Shown: positions 16,993 through 24,642 of the stretch, in pieces
How positions within the stretch are numbered: position 1 is the first letter of the stretch
How the letters are laid out: each line of letters starts with the position of its first letter
From: Alkalidesulfovibrio alkalitolerans DSM 16529
GTDB taxonomy: Bacteria > Desulfobacterota > Desulfovibrionia > Desulfovibrionales > Desulfovibrionaceae
Direction of reading: 5' to 3'
Assembly: GCF_000422245.1 (NCBI RefSeq)
Contig: NZ_ATHI01000030.1
Coordinates: 1 to 64,000, forward strand
DNA: 64,000 nucleotides
The notes under the pieces: generated by a model
What the model was told of the DNA's origin: nothing
The model's input: the letters and a program-made list of their open reading frames with translations, nothing else
Database searches by the model: none
Translations under genes and position numbers: made by a program

Positions 16993-18363
16993 ATGGTGCA
17001 GGGCGCGCGCGAACATTTCGACATCGTGGTGCTGGGCGCGGGGCCCGGCGGAGGTGCGGCGGCCGCCGCCCTGGCCAAGGCCAAGAAATCCGTCGCCCTG
17101 ATCGAGGACTACGGCTTCGGCGGCACCTGCCCCCTGCGCGGCTGCAACCCCAAGAAGGCCGTGCTCGGCCCGGCCGAGGCCGCGCATCTGGCCTTGGGCC
17201 TTCGCGACAAGGGCGTGCTCGCGCCGCCAAAGCTCTCCTTTCCCGATCTGGCGCGCTTTCGCGACACCTTTGTCGCGGGCAAGGCCGAGTCCATCCGCAA
17301 GGCCTACGCATCCCTGGACATCGAGACGATTCAGGGCCGCGCCGTGTTCGCCGACCCAGACAGCGTGACGATCGTCTCCGGCGAGGGCGAAGGCCGAACG
17401 CTCGGCTTTGGCCACGCGGTCGTGGCCGTGGGACAGCGGCCGCGCCGCCTGGACGTGCCCGGCGAGGAGTTGATCGCCGCGTCCGACGATTTTTTGGCCC
17501 TGGCCGAGATGCCCGGCCGCGTCGTCTTCATCGGCGGCGGCTACATCTCCTTCGAGTTCGCCAGCGTGGCCCGGGCCGCCGGGGCCATGACCGCCATCGT
17601 GCACAGAAGCGCGCGGCCGCTACGCGGTTTCGATCCCGACATGGCGATGGTCGCCGCGGCCGGGATGCGAGCAACGGGCGTCGAGGTCGTGCTCGACGCG
17701 CCGCTTCGCTCCGTGAGCCGCGAGAACGGGGAACTCGTGGTCCGCGCAGGCGCGAGCGACGAGAAGGTCCTTCGCTGCGACCTGGTCGTGCACGGCGCGG
17801 GCCGCGTGGCGGCCGTGCAGGGCCTTGGCCTCGACAGAGCCGGAGTCGAGGCGGACGAGAAGGGCGTGCGGGTCACGCCGCACATGCGTTCCGTTTCCAA
17901 TCCGCGCATCTTTGCCGTGGGCGACTGCACGACCCAGCCTTTCGCCCTGACCCCCACGGCGGACTTGGAGGGCAGGATCGCGGCCCACAACATTTTGCAC
18001 GGTGACGAAAAGACCATGGACGCGCACGGCGTGCCACGCGTCTGCTTCTGCCTGCCGCCCATCTGCGCCGTGGGCGCACTTGAGGAGGAACTTGTCGCGC
18101 GCGGGGTGGATTTCGAGAAGAAGGAGACCGACCTTGCGGCCAGCTTCTCGTGGAAGCGGCTGGGCCAGGGGCACGCCGCCGCCAAGGTGCTCACGGAGCC
18201 CGGCGGCGGGCTGATCCTGGGCGCGCATGTGGCCGGGCACGGCGCGGACGAGATCGCCAACATCCTGGCGCTGGCCGTGCGGCAGGGCATCCCGGCGCGC
18301 GAACTGCGCGTCATGCCCTTCGCCTATCCTACGCTGGGTTATTATATCCGCTCAATGGTCTAG
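16993..18363 (+). CDS. Disulfide-reductase-like NAD(P)/FAD flavoprotein
   Basis: A 456-residue member of the glutathione reductase/dihydrolipoamide dehydrogenase family. It has the FAD-binding VVLGAGPGGGAAAAAL (about residues 12-27), a redox-type CX4C in GGTCPLRGCNPKKAV (about 44-58), a second dinucleotide fold VVFIGGGYISFEFASVA (about 178-194), and FAVGDCT near residue 313. Classical members read CxNxGCxPxK here and end with a catalytic HPT/HPS; this protein has CPLRGC and FAYPTLGYY (about 444-452), so the acid-base histidine is replaced by tyrosine. The substrate is therefore uncertain and it may not be a standard dithiol reductase. The ATG has GGGAGGAG upstream. The gene is followed by a piece of the dispersed palindromic repeat. 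Confidence 0.85.
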   Translation: MVQGAREHFDIVVLGAGPGGGAAAAALAKAKKSVALIEDYGFGGTCPLRGCNPKKAVLGPAEAAHLALGLRDKGVLAPPKLSFPDLARFRDTFVAGKAESIRKAYASLDIETIQGRAVFADPDSVTIVSGEGEGRTLGFGHAVVAVGQRPRRLDVPGEELIAASDDFLALAEMPGRVVFIGGGYISFEFASVARAAGAMTAIVHRSARPLRGFDPDMAMVAAAGMRATGVEVVLDAPLRSVSRENGELVVRAGASDEKVLRCDLVVHGAGRVAAVQGLGLDRAGVEADEKGVRVTPHMRSVSNPRIFAVGDCTTQPFALTPTADLEGRIAAHNILHGDEKTMDAHGVPRVCFCLPPICAVGALEEELVARGVDFEKKETDLAASFSWKRLGQGHAAAKVLTEPGGGLILGAHVAGHGADEIANILALAVRQGIPARELRVMPFAYPTLGYYIRSMV

Positions 18364-18391
18364 CAGGCCGTCCAAAAAGCCCCATCTGCCG
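18363..18391. repeat. Dispersed palindromic repeat, end fragment
   Basis: GCAGGCCGTCCAAAAAGCCC and the following ATCTGCCG match one terminal arm of the ~120-bp elements at 27310 and 50514. Only this end is present. It sits exactly between two convergent genes, overlapping the flavoprotein stop and touching the stop of the solute-binding protein. Confidence 0.6.
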
Positions 18392-19204
18392 TTAGTGGCC
18401 CGCGCCGGGCAGGAGGCGGGCCAGATCCTCTCCGGGCGGCGATCCGAACCATTGCGTGAAGATGCGCACGTACGCACCGTCGGACATGGCCCGCTCCATG
18501 CCCTGATCCAGGGCATGGAGAAGCTCTGCGCGGCCCGGAGCGAGGGCGAAGTACAGCGCCCCTTGGTGCAGCGGGCCGCCGATCTGGCGGACGCGCTCGC
18601 GCTCTTGCGGCGCGAGGTTCAGCCAGGCTGTGGAGTCCGTGCCGCAGAATGCGTCCGCCTCGCCGCGCAGCATGGCCGCAAGCGCCAGCGCCTCCGTTTC
18701 GTACAACTCGATGGGCGTGTGGCCTCGCTCGCGCAGGATGGATTCGTAGAGCGAACCGCGTTGCGTGGCCACGGCCTTCCCTTGCAGATCGTGGAGTCCC
18801 GACGGCCCGTGCGGATCGTCCGCGATGTCGGACGCGGCCAGAAGCACGACCCGAAAGGCGGCGAAAGGCAGGCGGCTGAAGGCGTAAACGGCCTCTCGCT
18901 CGGGAGTGCGGGCCATGCCCGCCGTCATGTCGGCCACGCCCAGAGCCACCATGCGCTGCACCGATTCCCACTGCGCGGGGACAGACACGATGCGGAAGCT
19001 CGAGCCCGCCAGGGCGTCGATGAGCACATCCAGAGCGAAACCCGAGGGCTGTGCGCCGTCCATGAAGGTGTAGGGCGGGTAGGCGGGGTCGAAGGCGAAA
19101 ATAATCGTCTTCTCTTCGGCGCGAACGGCCGGAGAGAGAGCGAAAATCCACAAGAGGGCGATGCCCGCGACAAGAAGCCGCCGCAGGCACGTCGATTGGC
19201 GCAT
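18392..19204 (-). CDS. Periplasmic solute-binding protein, family 3 type
   Basis: A 270-residue secreted protein. Residues 1-29 form a signal peptide (basic start, LLVAGIALLWIFALSPAVRA, then a cut before EEKT). The mature part opens with IIFAFDPAYPPYTFMDGAQPSG, the classic N-terminus of amino-acid-type (SBP family 3) binding proteins, and contains ADMTAGMARTPEREAVYAFS and the lobe-2 start LQGKAVATQRGS. No permease or ATPase gene is nearby, so it may be an orphan binding protein or the sensor of another system. The ATG at 19204 has a perfect GGAGG; the open frame extends further but without a sensible start. Confidence 0.88.
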   Translation of the reverse strand: MRQSTCLRRLLVAGIALLWIFALSPAVRAEEKTIIFAFDPAYPPYTFMDGAQPSGFALDVLIDALAGSSFRIVSVPAQWESVQRMVALGVADMTAGMARTPEREAVYAFSRLPFAAFRVVLLAASDIADDPHGPSGLHDLQGKAVATQRGSLYESILRERGHTPIELYETEALALAAMLRGEADAFCGTDSTAWLNLAPQERERVRQIGGPLHQGALYFALAPGRAELLHALDQGMERAMSDGAYVRIFTQWFGSPPGEDLARLLPGAGH

Positions 19205-19373
19205 GGATGTCCTCCGTGGGAGTTGTTTACCATGAACGTCCGCCAGAGGGGAGAGCCCAATACGGGTCGCAAAAAAATCCCTTTGCCGGTCTTGAAAACG
19301 TAACACACGCAGGGCAGAAGCGAAAAGCATGAAAAAGCTTGTCGCGCCATGCGCGGCCAAAGGATGAAAAGCC

Positions 19374-19721
19374 ATGACACACGACCAGAAGTCAGTCATC
19401 AAGGCCCACCTCCTGGAACGCCTCGAGGAACTCCTCGCTGTTTCGCCCCTGCGCGAGGTCACGGCCGAGACCTGCGCCGACGAGAACGAGTACGCCTCGC
19501 GTCTTTCGGAGCAGACCCTGAACGTGGCCCTGCGCGAGCGCGAGGCGAGGCAGATTCGAGAAATCAAGGAGGCGCTGACACGCATCGACTCCTTTGATTT
19601 CGGCCAGTGCGACGAGTGCGGCGAAGACATCGGCCTTGCTCGCCTGATGGCCAGGCCCACGGCGCTTCTTTGCGTGCGCTGCCAGGCCGAGTGCGAAAAG
19701 GGTATGGCGCACGCCATCTGA
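19374..19721 (+). CDS. DksA/TraR-family zinc-finger protein
   Basis: A 115-residue protein with an N-terminal coiled-coil-prone helical region (residues about 1-75) and a C-terminal C4 zinc finger, CDECGEDIGLARLMARP with a CVRC pair 17 residues later (Cys79 to Cys103 region). DksA-family proteins enter the RNA polymerase secondary channel and tune initiation, often with ppGpp. Canonical DksA has DxxDxA at the coiled-coil tip; here the tip reads ADENEYASR, so equivalence is uncertain. It is shorter than E. coli DksA (151). The ribosome site AAAGGAT lies ten bases upstream. It stands alone. Confidence 0.88.
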   Translation: MTHDQKSVIKAHLLERLEELLAVSPLREVTAETCADENEYASRLSEQTLNVALREREARQIREIKEALTRIDSFDFGQCDECGEDIGLARLMARPTALLCVRCQAECEKGMAHAI

Positions 19722-20116
19722 CAGGCTGCCGGGCCGCAGCGGGCTTCGCGCGTAGCGAACCCGGCCGTCCCGAAGGTCGAAGGTCGGGGGGTGAGAACGC
19801 CCTCGCGGTAGGCGCGCGTCGGCCGTGCGGCCGACGTAAGACGGCTGTTCTCGCGCTATGGATACTTCTTTTACGTTTCCTCCCTCCCTAGCTTTTCCCC
19901 CCGGCATACTTATTGTCAATTTTTGCATTAAAGTTAATGCATGCTGTCAATGTGTTTTTTTTGCCAGCAACATTTTTTCATTTCTGGTTTTTTGCCTTGC
20001 CTGCGATCAGTCGGCGGCAGGGGAGACATGTGGGCGAATAATGATTCGGCCCAAGCGCCTTGTCGCCGCAGCTTGTTCTGGCTACCTCGCGAGGGTATGC
20101 GGCAGGGGGCATTGCG

Positions 20117-20131
20117 TGGCAAGGGAATTGC
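20117..20131 (+). promoter_or_regulatory. Sigma-54 (RpoN) promoter-like site
   Basis: TGGCAA GGGAA TTGC fits the -24/-12 pattern, with GG and GC separated by exactly ten bases. Transcription would start near 20143, about 115 bases before the 53-residue gene at 20258. A palindrome at 20173-20187 lies in the leader. Confidence 0.6.
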
Positions 20132-20172
20132 GGCTAATCCATGATCATATGCTAGGCTGTCACGCATTCTTC

Positions 20173-20187
20173 ACTTGACAGTCAAGT
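20173..20187. promoter_or_regulatory. Palindrome in the leader of the 53-residue gene
   Basis: ACTTGAC and GTCAAGT are perfect 7-bp arms around one A. The element also contains TTGACA (20175-20180), but no good -10 box lies 17 bases on. It could be an operator or a leader RNA hairpin. Confidence 0.45.
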
Positions 20188-20257
20188 AAATTATGTTACC
20201 AATTGCGCAGACGCTCGGGCTCTGCCCGAACGAATCCACGCACACGGGAGGATCGCC

Positions 20258-20419
20258 ATGTCTGAGAACGCCAAGCGCACACAGGCGGAGAAGGCTGCGG
20301 GCGAACTGCTGATGGATCAGGCCAGAAAGCAGAACGACCGTGCGGCCATGATCTCGCGGCTGGCCACGGACACCATCCGCCAGAACCGCTACCTGACGGG
20401 TGAACTGACCCGCAAGTAG
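20258..20419 (+). CDS. Small basic protein of 53 residues
   Basis: A short gene starting at ATG 20258 with GGGAGGA eight bases upstream and followed by a strong terminator, so it is probably real although unrecognised. The protein begins MSENAKRTQAEKAAGELL and is charged, helical in pattern and free of cysteine, signal peptide or membrane segment; the end TGELTRK is basic. It stands alone between the DksA-type gene and trkA, behind a sigma-54-like site. That suggests regulated expression of a small cytoplasmic protein, perhaps a regulator or binding peptide. No function can be assigned. Confidence 0.65.
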   Translation: MSENAKRTQAEKAAGELLMDQARKQNDRAAMISRLATDTIRQNRYLTGELTRK

Positions 20420-20491
20420 CCGGTTTTGGTCCGGCCCCAAGCGGCGCACGGGAATCTCGTCCCGGCGCCGGAAGGGCTGCTCCCACCTCAG

Positions 20492-20536
20492 CGGCGGCGC
20501 GGAACCAGAAAGGGTTCGCGCCGCCTTGTTTTTTTC
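20492..20536 (+). terminator. Strong intrinsic terminator after the small gene
   Basis: GGCGGCGCGGAACC pairs with GGTTCGCGCCGCC across a short AGAAAG loop (one bulged G). The tail TTGTTTTTTTCC follows directly. Confidence 0.88.
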
Positions 20537-20651
20537 CTTACTCTCCTCGTGGCGCGAGCGCCGTTGCCAAGCTCTTTACGCGCCTTTCCCAAAAGCATAA
20601 GGACGTACCCTGTTCGGGGCCGCAAAGCACCCCGCACGACAAGGAGTGTGC

Positions 20652-22016
20652 ATGCGCATCGTCATCGTCGGCGCGGGCGAGGTGGGCTTTCACATCGCCC
20701 GTCGCTTGAGCAGGGAAGACAAGGAAGTCGTGGTCGTGGACAAGAACCCCGAGGCGCTTCGCCGCGTGTCCGAGCACCTCGACGCCCAGACTATCCTCGG
20801 TTCAGGATCGAGCCCGAAGGTGCTCATCGAGGCGGGCATCAAGGGTGCGGACATCCTCCTGGCCGTCACCGACTCCGACGACGCCAACATCATGTCCTGC
20901 CTCTTCGCCCGCGCCCTGGCTCCACAGATCACCAAGGTGGCCCGCATCCGAAACGAGGAGTACACCGAGTTTCAGGACGCCCTGGCGCGCGACATCTTGA
21001 ACATCAGCATGGTCATCAATCCCGAGGTGGAGACGGTGAAGACCGTCCTGAACCTCGTGAGGCTGCCCGGCGCGCGCGAGGTCAACGAGTTCGCGGATGG
21101 CCGCATCTCTATGGTCGGCGTCAGGGCCACGCCGGGCAGCGTCCTTAGCGGTCTGAAGCTGACCGAGGTCCGTTCGGTGCTTGGCGGGGTGGATCTCATC
21201 GTCGGGGCCATCGTGCGCGGATCGGAGCTCATCGTGCCCACGGGCCGCGACGTCATCAACGACGGCGATCTGGTCTATTTCGCCTGCGCCACGCACGACA
21301 GGCAAAAGGCCATGGAGCGTTTCGGCAAGCAGCAAAAGGCCGCGCGCAACATTCTCGTCGTGGGCGGCGGGGCCATCGGGCTTCGTCTGTGCCGCGCCCT
21401 GGAGAAGGAGCGCTACCGCGTCAAGCTCATCGAGACTTCGGCCGAGCGGTGCGAGCTTCTCTCGGCGCAACTCGACAACACGACGGTGCTGTGCGGCGAC
21501 GGCACGGACCAGGATCTTCTGCGCGAGGAGAACGCTTCGGCCATGGACATGGTCGTCGCTCTCACCGGCGACGACGAGACCAACGTCCTGACCTGCCTTC
21601 TGGCCAAGTCCATGGGCGCACGCCGGGCCATCGCCCGGGTCAACAAGTTCGCCTACGTGCCCCTCATCCAGGCCATCGGGCTGGACAACGTGGTCAGCAC
21701 GCGGCTTTCGGCCATCAACTCCATCCTGCACGCCATCAGGCGCGGCAAGGTCATCTCCACGGCCTTGCTGCAGGGCGACGAGGCCGAGATCATGGAGGCC
21801 ATCGCGCTCGAGCATTCGGCCATCGTGGACAGACCCATCAAGGATCTGGATTTTCCGCGCGGAGCGCTGATCCTGTGCGTCATGAGAGGCGACGAGGTGC
21901 GGGTTCCCACAGGCGATTTCGTCGTCAAGCCCAAGGATCGCGTGATCATCCTGAGCGCGCGCGAGGCCGTGCAGACCGTGGAGAAGTCGCTCATGGTCAG
22001 GCTGGAGCATTTCTGA
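20652..22016 (+). CDS. trkA: Trk potassium uptake regulatory subunit TrkA
   Basis: A 454-residue peripheral protein with two tandem RCK modules. Each has a Rossmann nucleotide-binding start: MRIVIVGAGEVGFHIARRL at residue 1 and ILVVGGGAIGLRLCRALE at about 233. Each is followed by a TrkA-C domain, around 145-220 and 370-452. The protein binds NAD(H)/ATP and gates TrkH. The ATG at 20652 is chosen because AAGGAG lies five bases upstream and the Rossmann motif starts there; a GTG at 20646 adds only two residues. Its stop overlaps the trkH ATG by one base. Confidence 0.96.
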   Translation: MRIVIVGAGEVGFHIARRLSREDKEVVVVDKNPEALRRVSEHLDAQTILGSGSSPKVLIEAGIKGADILLAVTDSDDANIMSCLFARALAPQITKVARIRNEEYTEFQDALARDILNISMVINPEVETVKTVLNLVRLPGAREVNEFADGRISMVGVRATPGSVLSGLKLTEVRSVLGGVDLIVGAIVRGSELIVPTGRDVINDGDLVYFACATHDRQKAMERFGKQQKAARNILVVGGGAIGLRLCRALEKERYRVKLIETSAERCELLSAQLDNTTVLCGDGTDQDLLREENASAMDMVVALTGDDETNVLTCLLAKSMGARRAIARVNKFAYVPLIQAIGLDNVVSTRLSAINSILHAIRRGKVISTALLQGDEAEIMEAIALEHSAIVDRPIKDLDFPRGALILCVMRGDEVRVPTGDFVVKPKDRVIILSAREAVQTVEKSLMVRLEHF

Positions 22017-23464
22017 TGCGCTTGGGCATGGTGCTCTTCGTGGCCGGGGCGCTGACCCTGTGCGTGGGGCTTTGCATGCTGCCTGCGCTGCTTGTCTCCT
22101 GGCTTTATGGAGGCGAGGATCTCGTGCCCCTGGGCGAGGGCTTCGCGGTCACCGCCGCCTTCGGCGGTGCGTTGACCCTTTTCTTTCGCCGTGCCGCCTC
22201 GGGTGCGTCCATGAACCATCGTGAAGGCATGGCCGTGACCGCCCTGACCTGGATGGCGGCCGGGCTCTTCGGCGCGCTGCCGTTCTATTTTTCAGGCCAG
22301 TTCGGGGGGCTGACCAACAGCGCCTTCGAGTCCTTCTCCGGCTTCACCACCACCGGGGCCTCCATCCTCACGGACATCGAGGCCGTGTCGAAAGGCCTTT
22401 TGTTCTGGCGCGCCCTGACGCATTGGCTGGGCGGCATGGGCATCATCGTGCTTTCCCTGGCCATCCTGCCGTTTCTCGGCGTTGGCGGCATGCAGCTTTA
22501 CAAGGCCGAGGTGCCCGGCCCCACTCCGGACAAGCTCAAACCCCGCATCAAGGACACGGCCCTGACGCTGTGGAAGGTCTATGTGCTGCTTTCGGCCGCC
22601 CAGGCCGCGCTGCTGCTCGTCTCGGGCATGGATATCTTCGACGCCCTGTGCCACACATTCGCCACCATGGCCACGGGCGGCTTCTCCACGCGCAACGCCT
22701 CGCTCGGGGCGTTTTCGCCAATGGCGCAGTACGTTTGCACCCTGTTCATGCTGCTCGCGGGCATGAACTTCGCCTTGCACTACCGGCTTTTCACGGGGCG
22801 GCCCGGCCCGGCCTGGCGCGACCCGGAGTGCCGCGCCTTCTTCGCCATTTTCAGCCTCGGCTTCGTCGTCATCGTCGCATGCATTTACGGCGCGTCCTAT
22901 GCGGGGGTGGAGGAGGCGGCTCGCCACGCGGCCTTTCAAGCGGCATCCATCCTGACCACCACGGGTTTCGCCACAGCGGACTACGAGTTGTGGGCGCCGC
23001 TCGCCCAGGTAGTGCTGCTGCTCTTCATGTTCGTGGGCGGCTCGGCCGGATCCACGTCCGGCGGCATCAAGGTCATGCGCTTCCTGGTCATGGGCAAGGC
23101 CGCGCTACGCGAGATAAAGCGCCTGATCCACCCGCACGGAGTCTACCAGGTCAAGCTGGGCGGGCGGGTGGTGCCCGAGGACGTGCTCTCGGGCGTGTGG
23201 GGCTTCTTCGTGTTGTGGCTGGCGCTGTTCGTCGTGGGGACGCTGCTCGTGGCGCTTTCGGGCGTGGACGTGCTCACGAGCATCGGTGCGTCCATCGCCT
23301 GCATGGGCAACATCGGCCCCGGTTTCGGGCTGGTCGGTCCGGCCGAGAACTACGCCTTCCTGCCGGACGCCGCCAAGTGGTCGCTCATGGGACTCATGGT
23401 CCTTGGCAGGCTCGAAGTTTTCACCATCATCATCCTGCTTGTGCCTGAATTCTGGAGAAAATAG
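22016..23464 (+). CDS. trkH: Trk/Ktr potassium channel subunit TrkH
   Basis: A 482-residue inner-membrane protein of the SKT superfamily. Several hydrophobic segments are evident from residue 1, and the pore loops are recognisable: SFSGFTTTGASIL (about 113-125), TFATMATGGFSTRN (about 216-229), SILTTTGFATADY (about 316-328) and SIACMGNIGPGF (about 426-437). Glycines of the selectivity filters are present in all four. The ATG overlaps the trkA stop (TGATG), so the two are coupled. Together they import K+ driven by the membrane potential. A dispersed palindromic repeat follows the stop. Confidence 0.95.
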   Translation: MRLGMVLFVAGALTLCVGLCMLPALLVSWLYGGEDLVPLGEGFAVTAAFGGALTLFFRRAASGASMNHREGMAVTALTWMAAGLFGALPFYFSGQFGGLTNSAFESFSGFTTTGASILTDIEAVSKGLLFWRALTHWLGGMGIIVLSLAILPFLGVGGMQLYKAEVPGPTPDKLKPRIKDTALTLWKVYVLLSAAQAALLLVSGMDIFDALCHTFATMATGGFSTRNASLGAFSPMAQYVCTLFMLLAGMNFALHYRLFTGRPGPAWRDPECRAFFAIFSLGFVVIVACIYGASYAGVEEAARHAAFQAASILTTTGFATADYELWAPLAQVVLLLFMFVGGSAGSTSGGIKVMRFLVMGKAALREIKRLIHPHGVYQVKLGGRVVPEDVLSGVWGFFVLWLALFVVGTLLVALSGVDVLTSIGASIACMGNIGPGFGLVGPAENYAFLPDAAKWSLMGLMVLGRLEVFTIIILLVPEFWRK

Positions 23465-23474
23465 CCCAGACCAC

Positions 23475-23592
23475 CCCAAAACCACCACCTGCGGCGTTGC
23501 CGCGAAGAGTCCAAGCCCTCGCGTATGTCTTGATACGCGTCGGGCCTGGATTCTTTTTGCGCCTTATATCTGGAGGCTTTGGAACGGTTTGG
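23475..23592. repeat. Dispersed palindromic repeat, diverged full copy
   Basis: This sequence aligns along its length to the reverse complement of the element at 50514, including a central CTCGCGTAT and GCGTCGG. It lies between trkH and the convergent glycosyltransferase gene, placed as a two-way terminator. Confidence 0.6.
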
Positions 23593-23616
23593 GAAATGCG
23601 GCTTCTCAACGCTTTG

Positions 23617-24642
23617 TCAGGCGGGTCGTGCCTTGGCGGCCGCGAGGTAGCGCAAGGCCAGCGGCGTGCCGGAAAGGACCTCGGCCCAGTGCAGGTACAG
23701 GGGCCGCAGGAATTCGCCGTGGATACTCCGCCGCGCGGCCAGACGCCGGGCCACCAGATCGGCCAGCGGTTGCGCCAAGAGCCAGCGGCCGAAGTCGCGG
23801 CCGCGCGCCACGTGGCTGTGGCGCTCGACCACGCGCGCGTGTCCGGCCCTGGCCACCCGCTCGCGCCGCGTCGCGTCGGGCAAGAGCTTCGCCACGAGCG
23901 CCGCAAGGGCGTCGGCGTCCCCCGGCGGATAGGTGAAGAGATGCTCGCCCGGCCTGAAGAGGTCGGTCAGGCCGTGCCCCACCTCGGGGGTCACGAGGCA
24001 TGACCCCGTGCCCAGTGCCTCCACGACGCGGAAGTTGAGATCACCGCGCTCGGCGATGTTCAGGACCAGCCGCGCCGTGGGAAAGAGTGCCCGATAGTCG
24101 CCCTGCATGACCACCAGCCCGGGCAGCCGTTCCTTGACCTCGGCCAGGAAGCGCACCCGGCCGGGCATGGTCTCGGGGTTCACGTTGCCCACGAAGAGCA
24201 GATCGCGCTCTTTGGCGCTCTCGGGCGCGGGCGGCGTCTTTTCGGGCTCCTTCATCGAGGGCGGCAGCCAGAATATCTGTTCCGTGCCAAGCCGCCCCAA
24301 AAAGCGCGGCATGTGGTCGCGCAGGCTCACGGCGCACAGGTCGAAGGCCTGGGCGTAGGCGGGGTACCAGGAGTGGATGTGGCTGTCCACGCAGTAGAAG
24401 CAGGTGGGGCAGGGGAAGGATTCGAGGCCGATGAGCGGCGGCGGCAGGCTGCGGTCCAGGTAGAGCACCATGTCGGGCTCCTCGCCGCAGCGCCGGACGA
24501 TATCCTCGTAAGAGAGGGTCTCGCCCGCTTCAAGCGGCACGGAGCGGGGCTTGAAGCCTTCCTCGATCACGCCGTGCCAGAAGAACATCCAGCCGACCCA
24601 GGCGATGACGGGCCGCTTGCCGTCTGCCCTGCGCGCGGTCAT
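23617..24642 (-). CDS. Glycosyltransferase, CgeB/GT-B type
   Basis: A 341-residue protein. The N-terminal half binds an acceptor-type domain (VIAWVGWMFFWHGVIEEGF and CFYCVDSHIHSWYP). The C-terminal half carries a group-1 glycosyltransferase domain of the CgeB kind: LLFVGNVNPETMPGR, LNIAERGDLNFRVVEALGTG and GEHLFTYPPGDADAL. It is probably cytoplasmic and uses a nucleotide sugar. Its start overlaps the stop of the GT2 gene by one base, so the pair acts in one pathway, likely surface or flagellar glycan synthesis; the product is not known. Confidence 0.82.
   Translation of the reverse strand: MTARRADGKRPVIAWVGWMFFWHGVIEEGFKPRSVPLEAGETLSYEDIVRRCGEEPDMVLYLDRSLPPPLIGLESFPCPTCFYCVDSHIHSWYPAYAQAFDLCAVSLRDHMPRFLGRLGTEQIFWLPPSMKEPEKTPPAPESAKERDLLFVGNVNPETMPGRVRFLAEVKERLPGLVVMQGDYRALFPTARLVLNIAERGDLNFRVVEALGTGSCLVTPEVGHGLTDLFRPGEHLFTYPPGDADALAALVAKLLPDATRRERVARAGHARVVERHSHVARGRDFGRWLLAQPLADLVARRLAARRSIHGEFLRPLYLHWAEVLSGTPLALRYLAAAKARPA

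Larger units (their letters stand above)
19722..20257. other. AT-shifted intergenic region with hairpins and promoter signals
   Basis: No gene is supported in these 536 bases. The first part has two hairpins without T-runs, at about 19750-19773 and at 19817-19836 (8-bp perfect arms), likely ends of the DksA-type transcript. From about 19860 the sequence turns AT-rich and poorly coding. A sigma-54-like promoter is at 20117-20131 and a 7-bp-arm palindrome (ACTTGAC A GTCAAGT) at 20173-20187; both point to the small gene at 20258. A small RNA here cannot be excluded. Confidence 0.5.
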
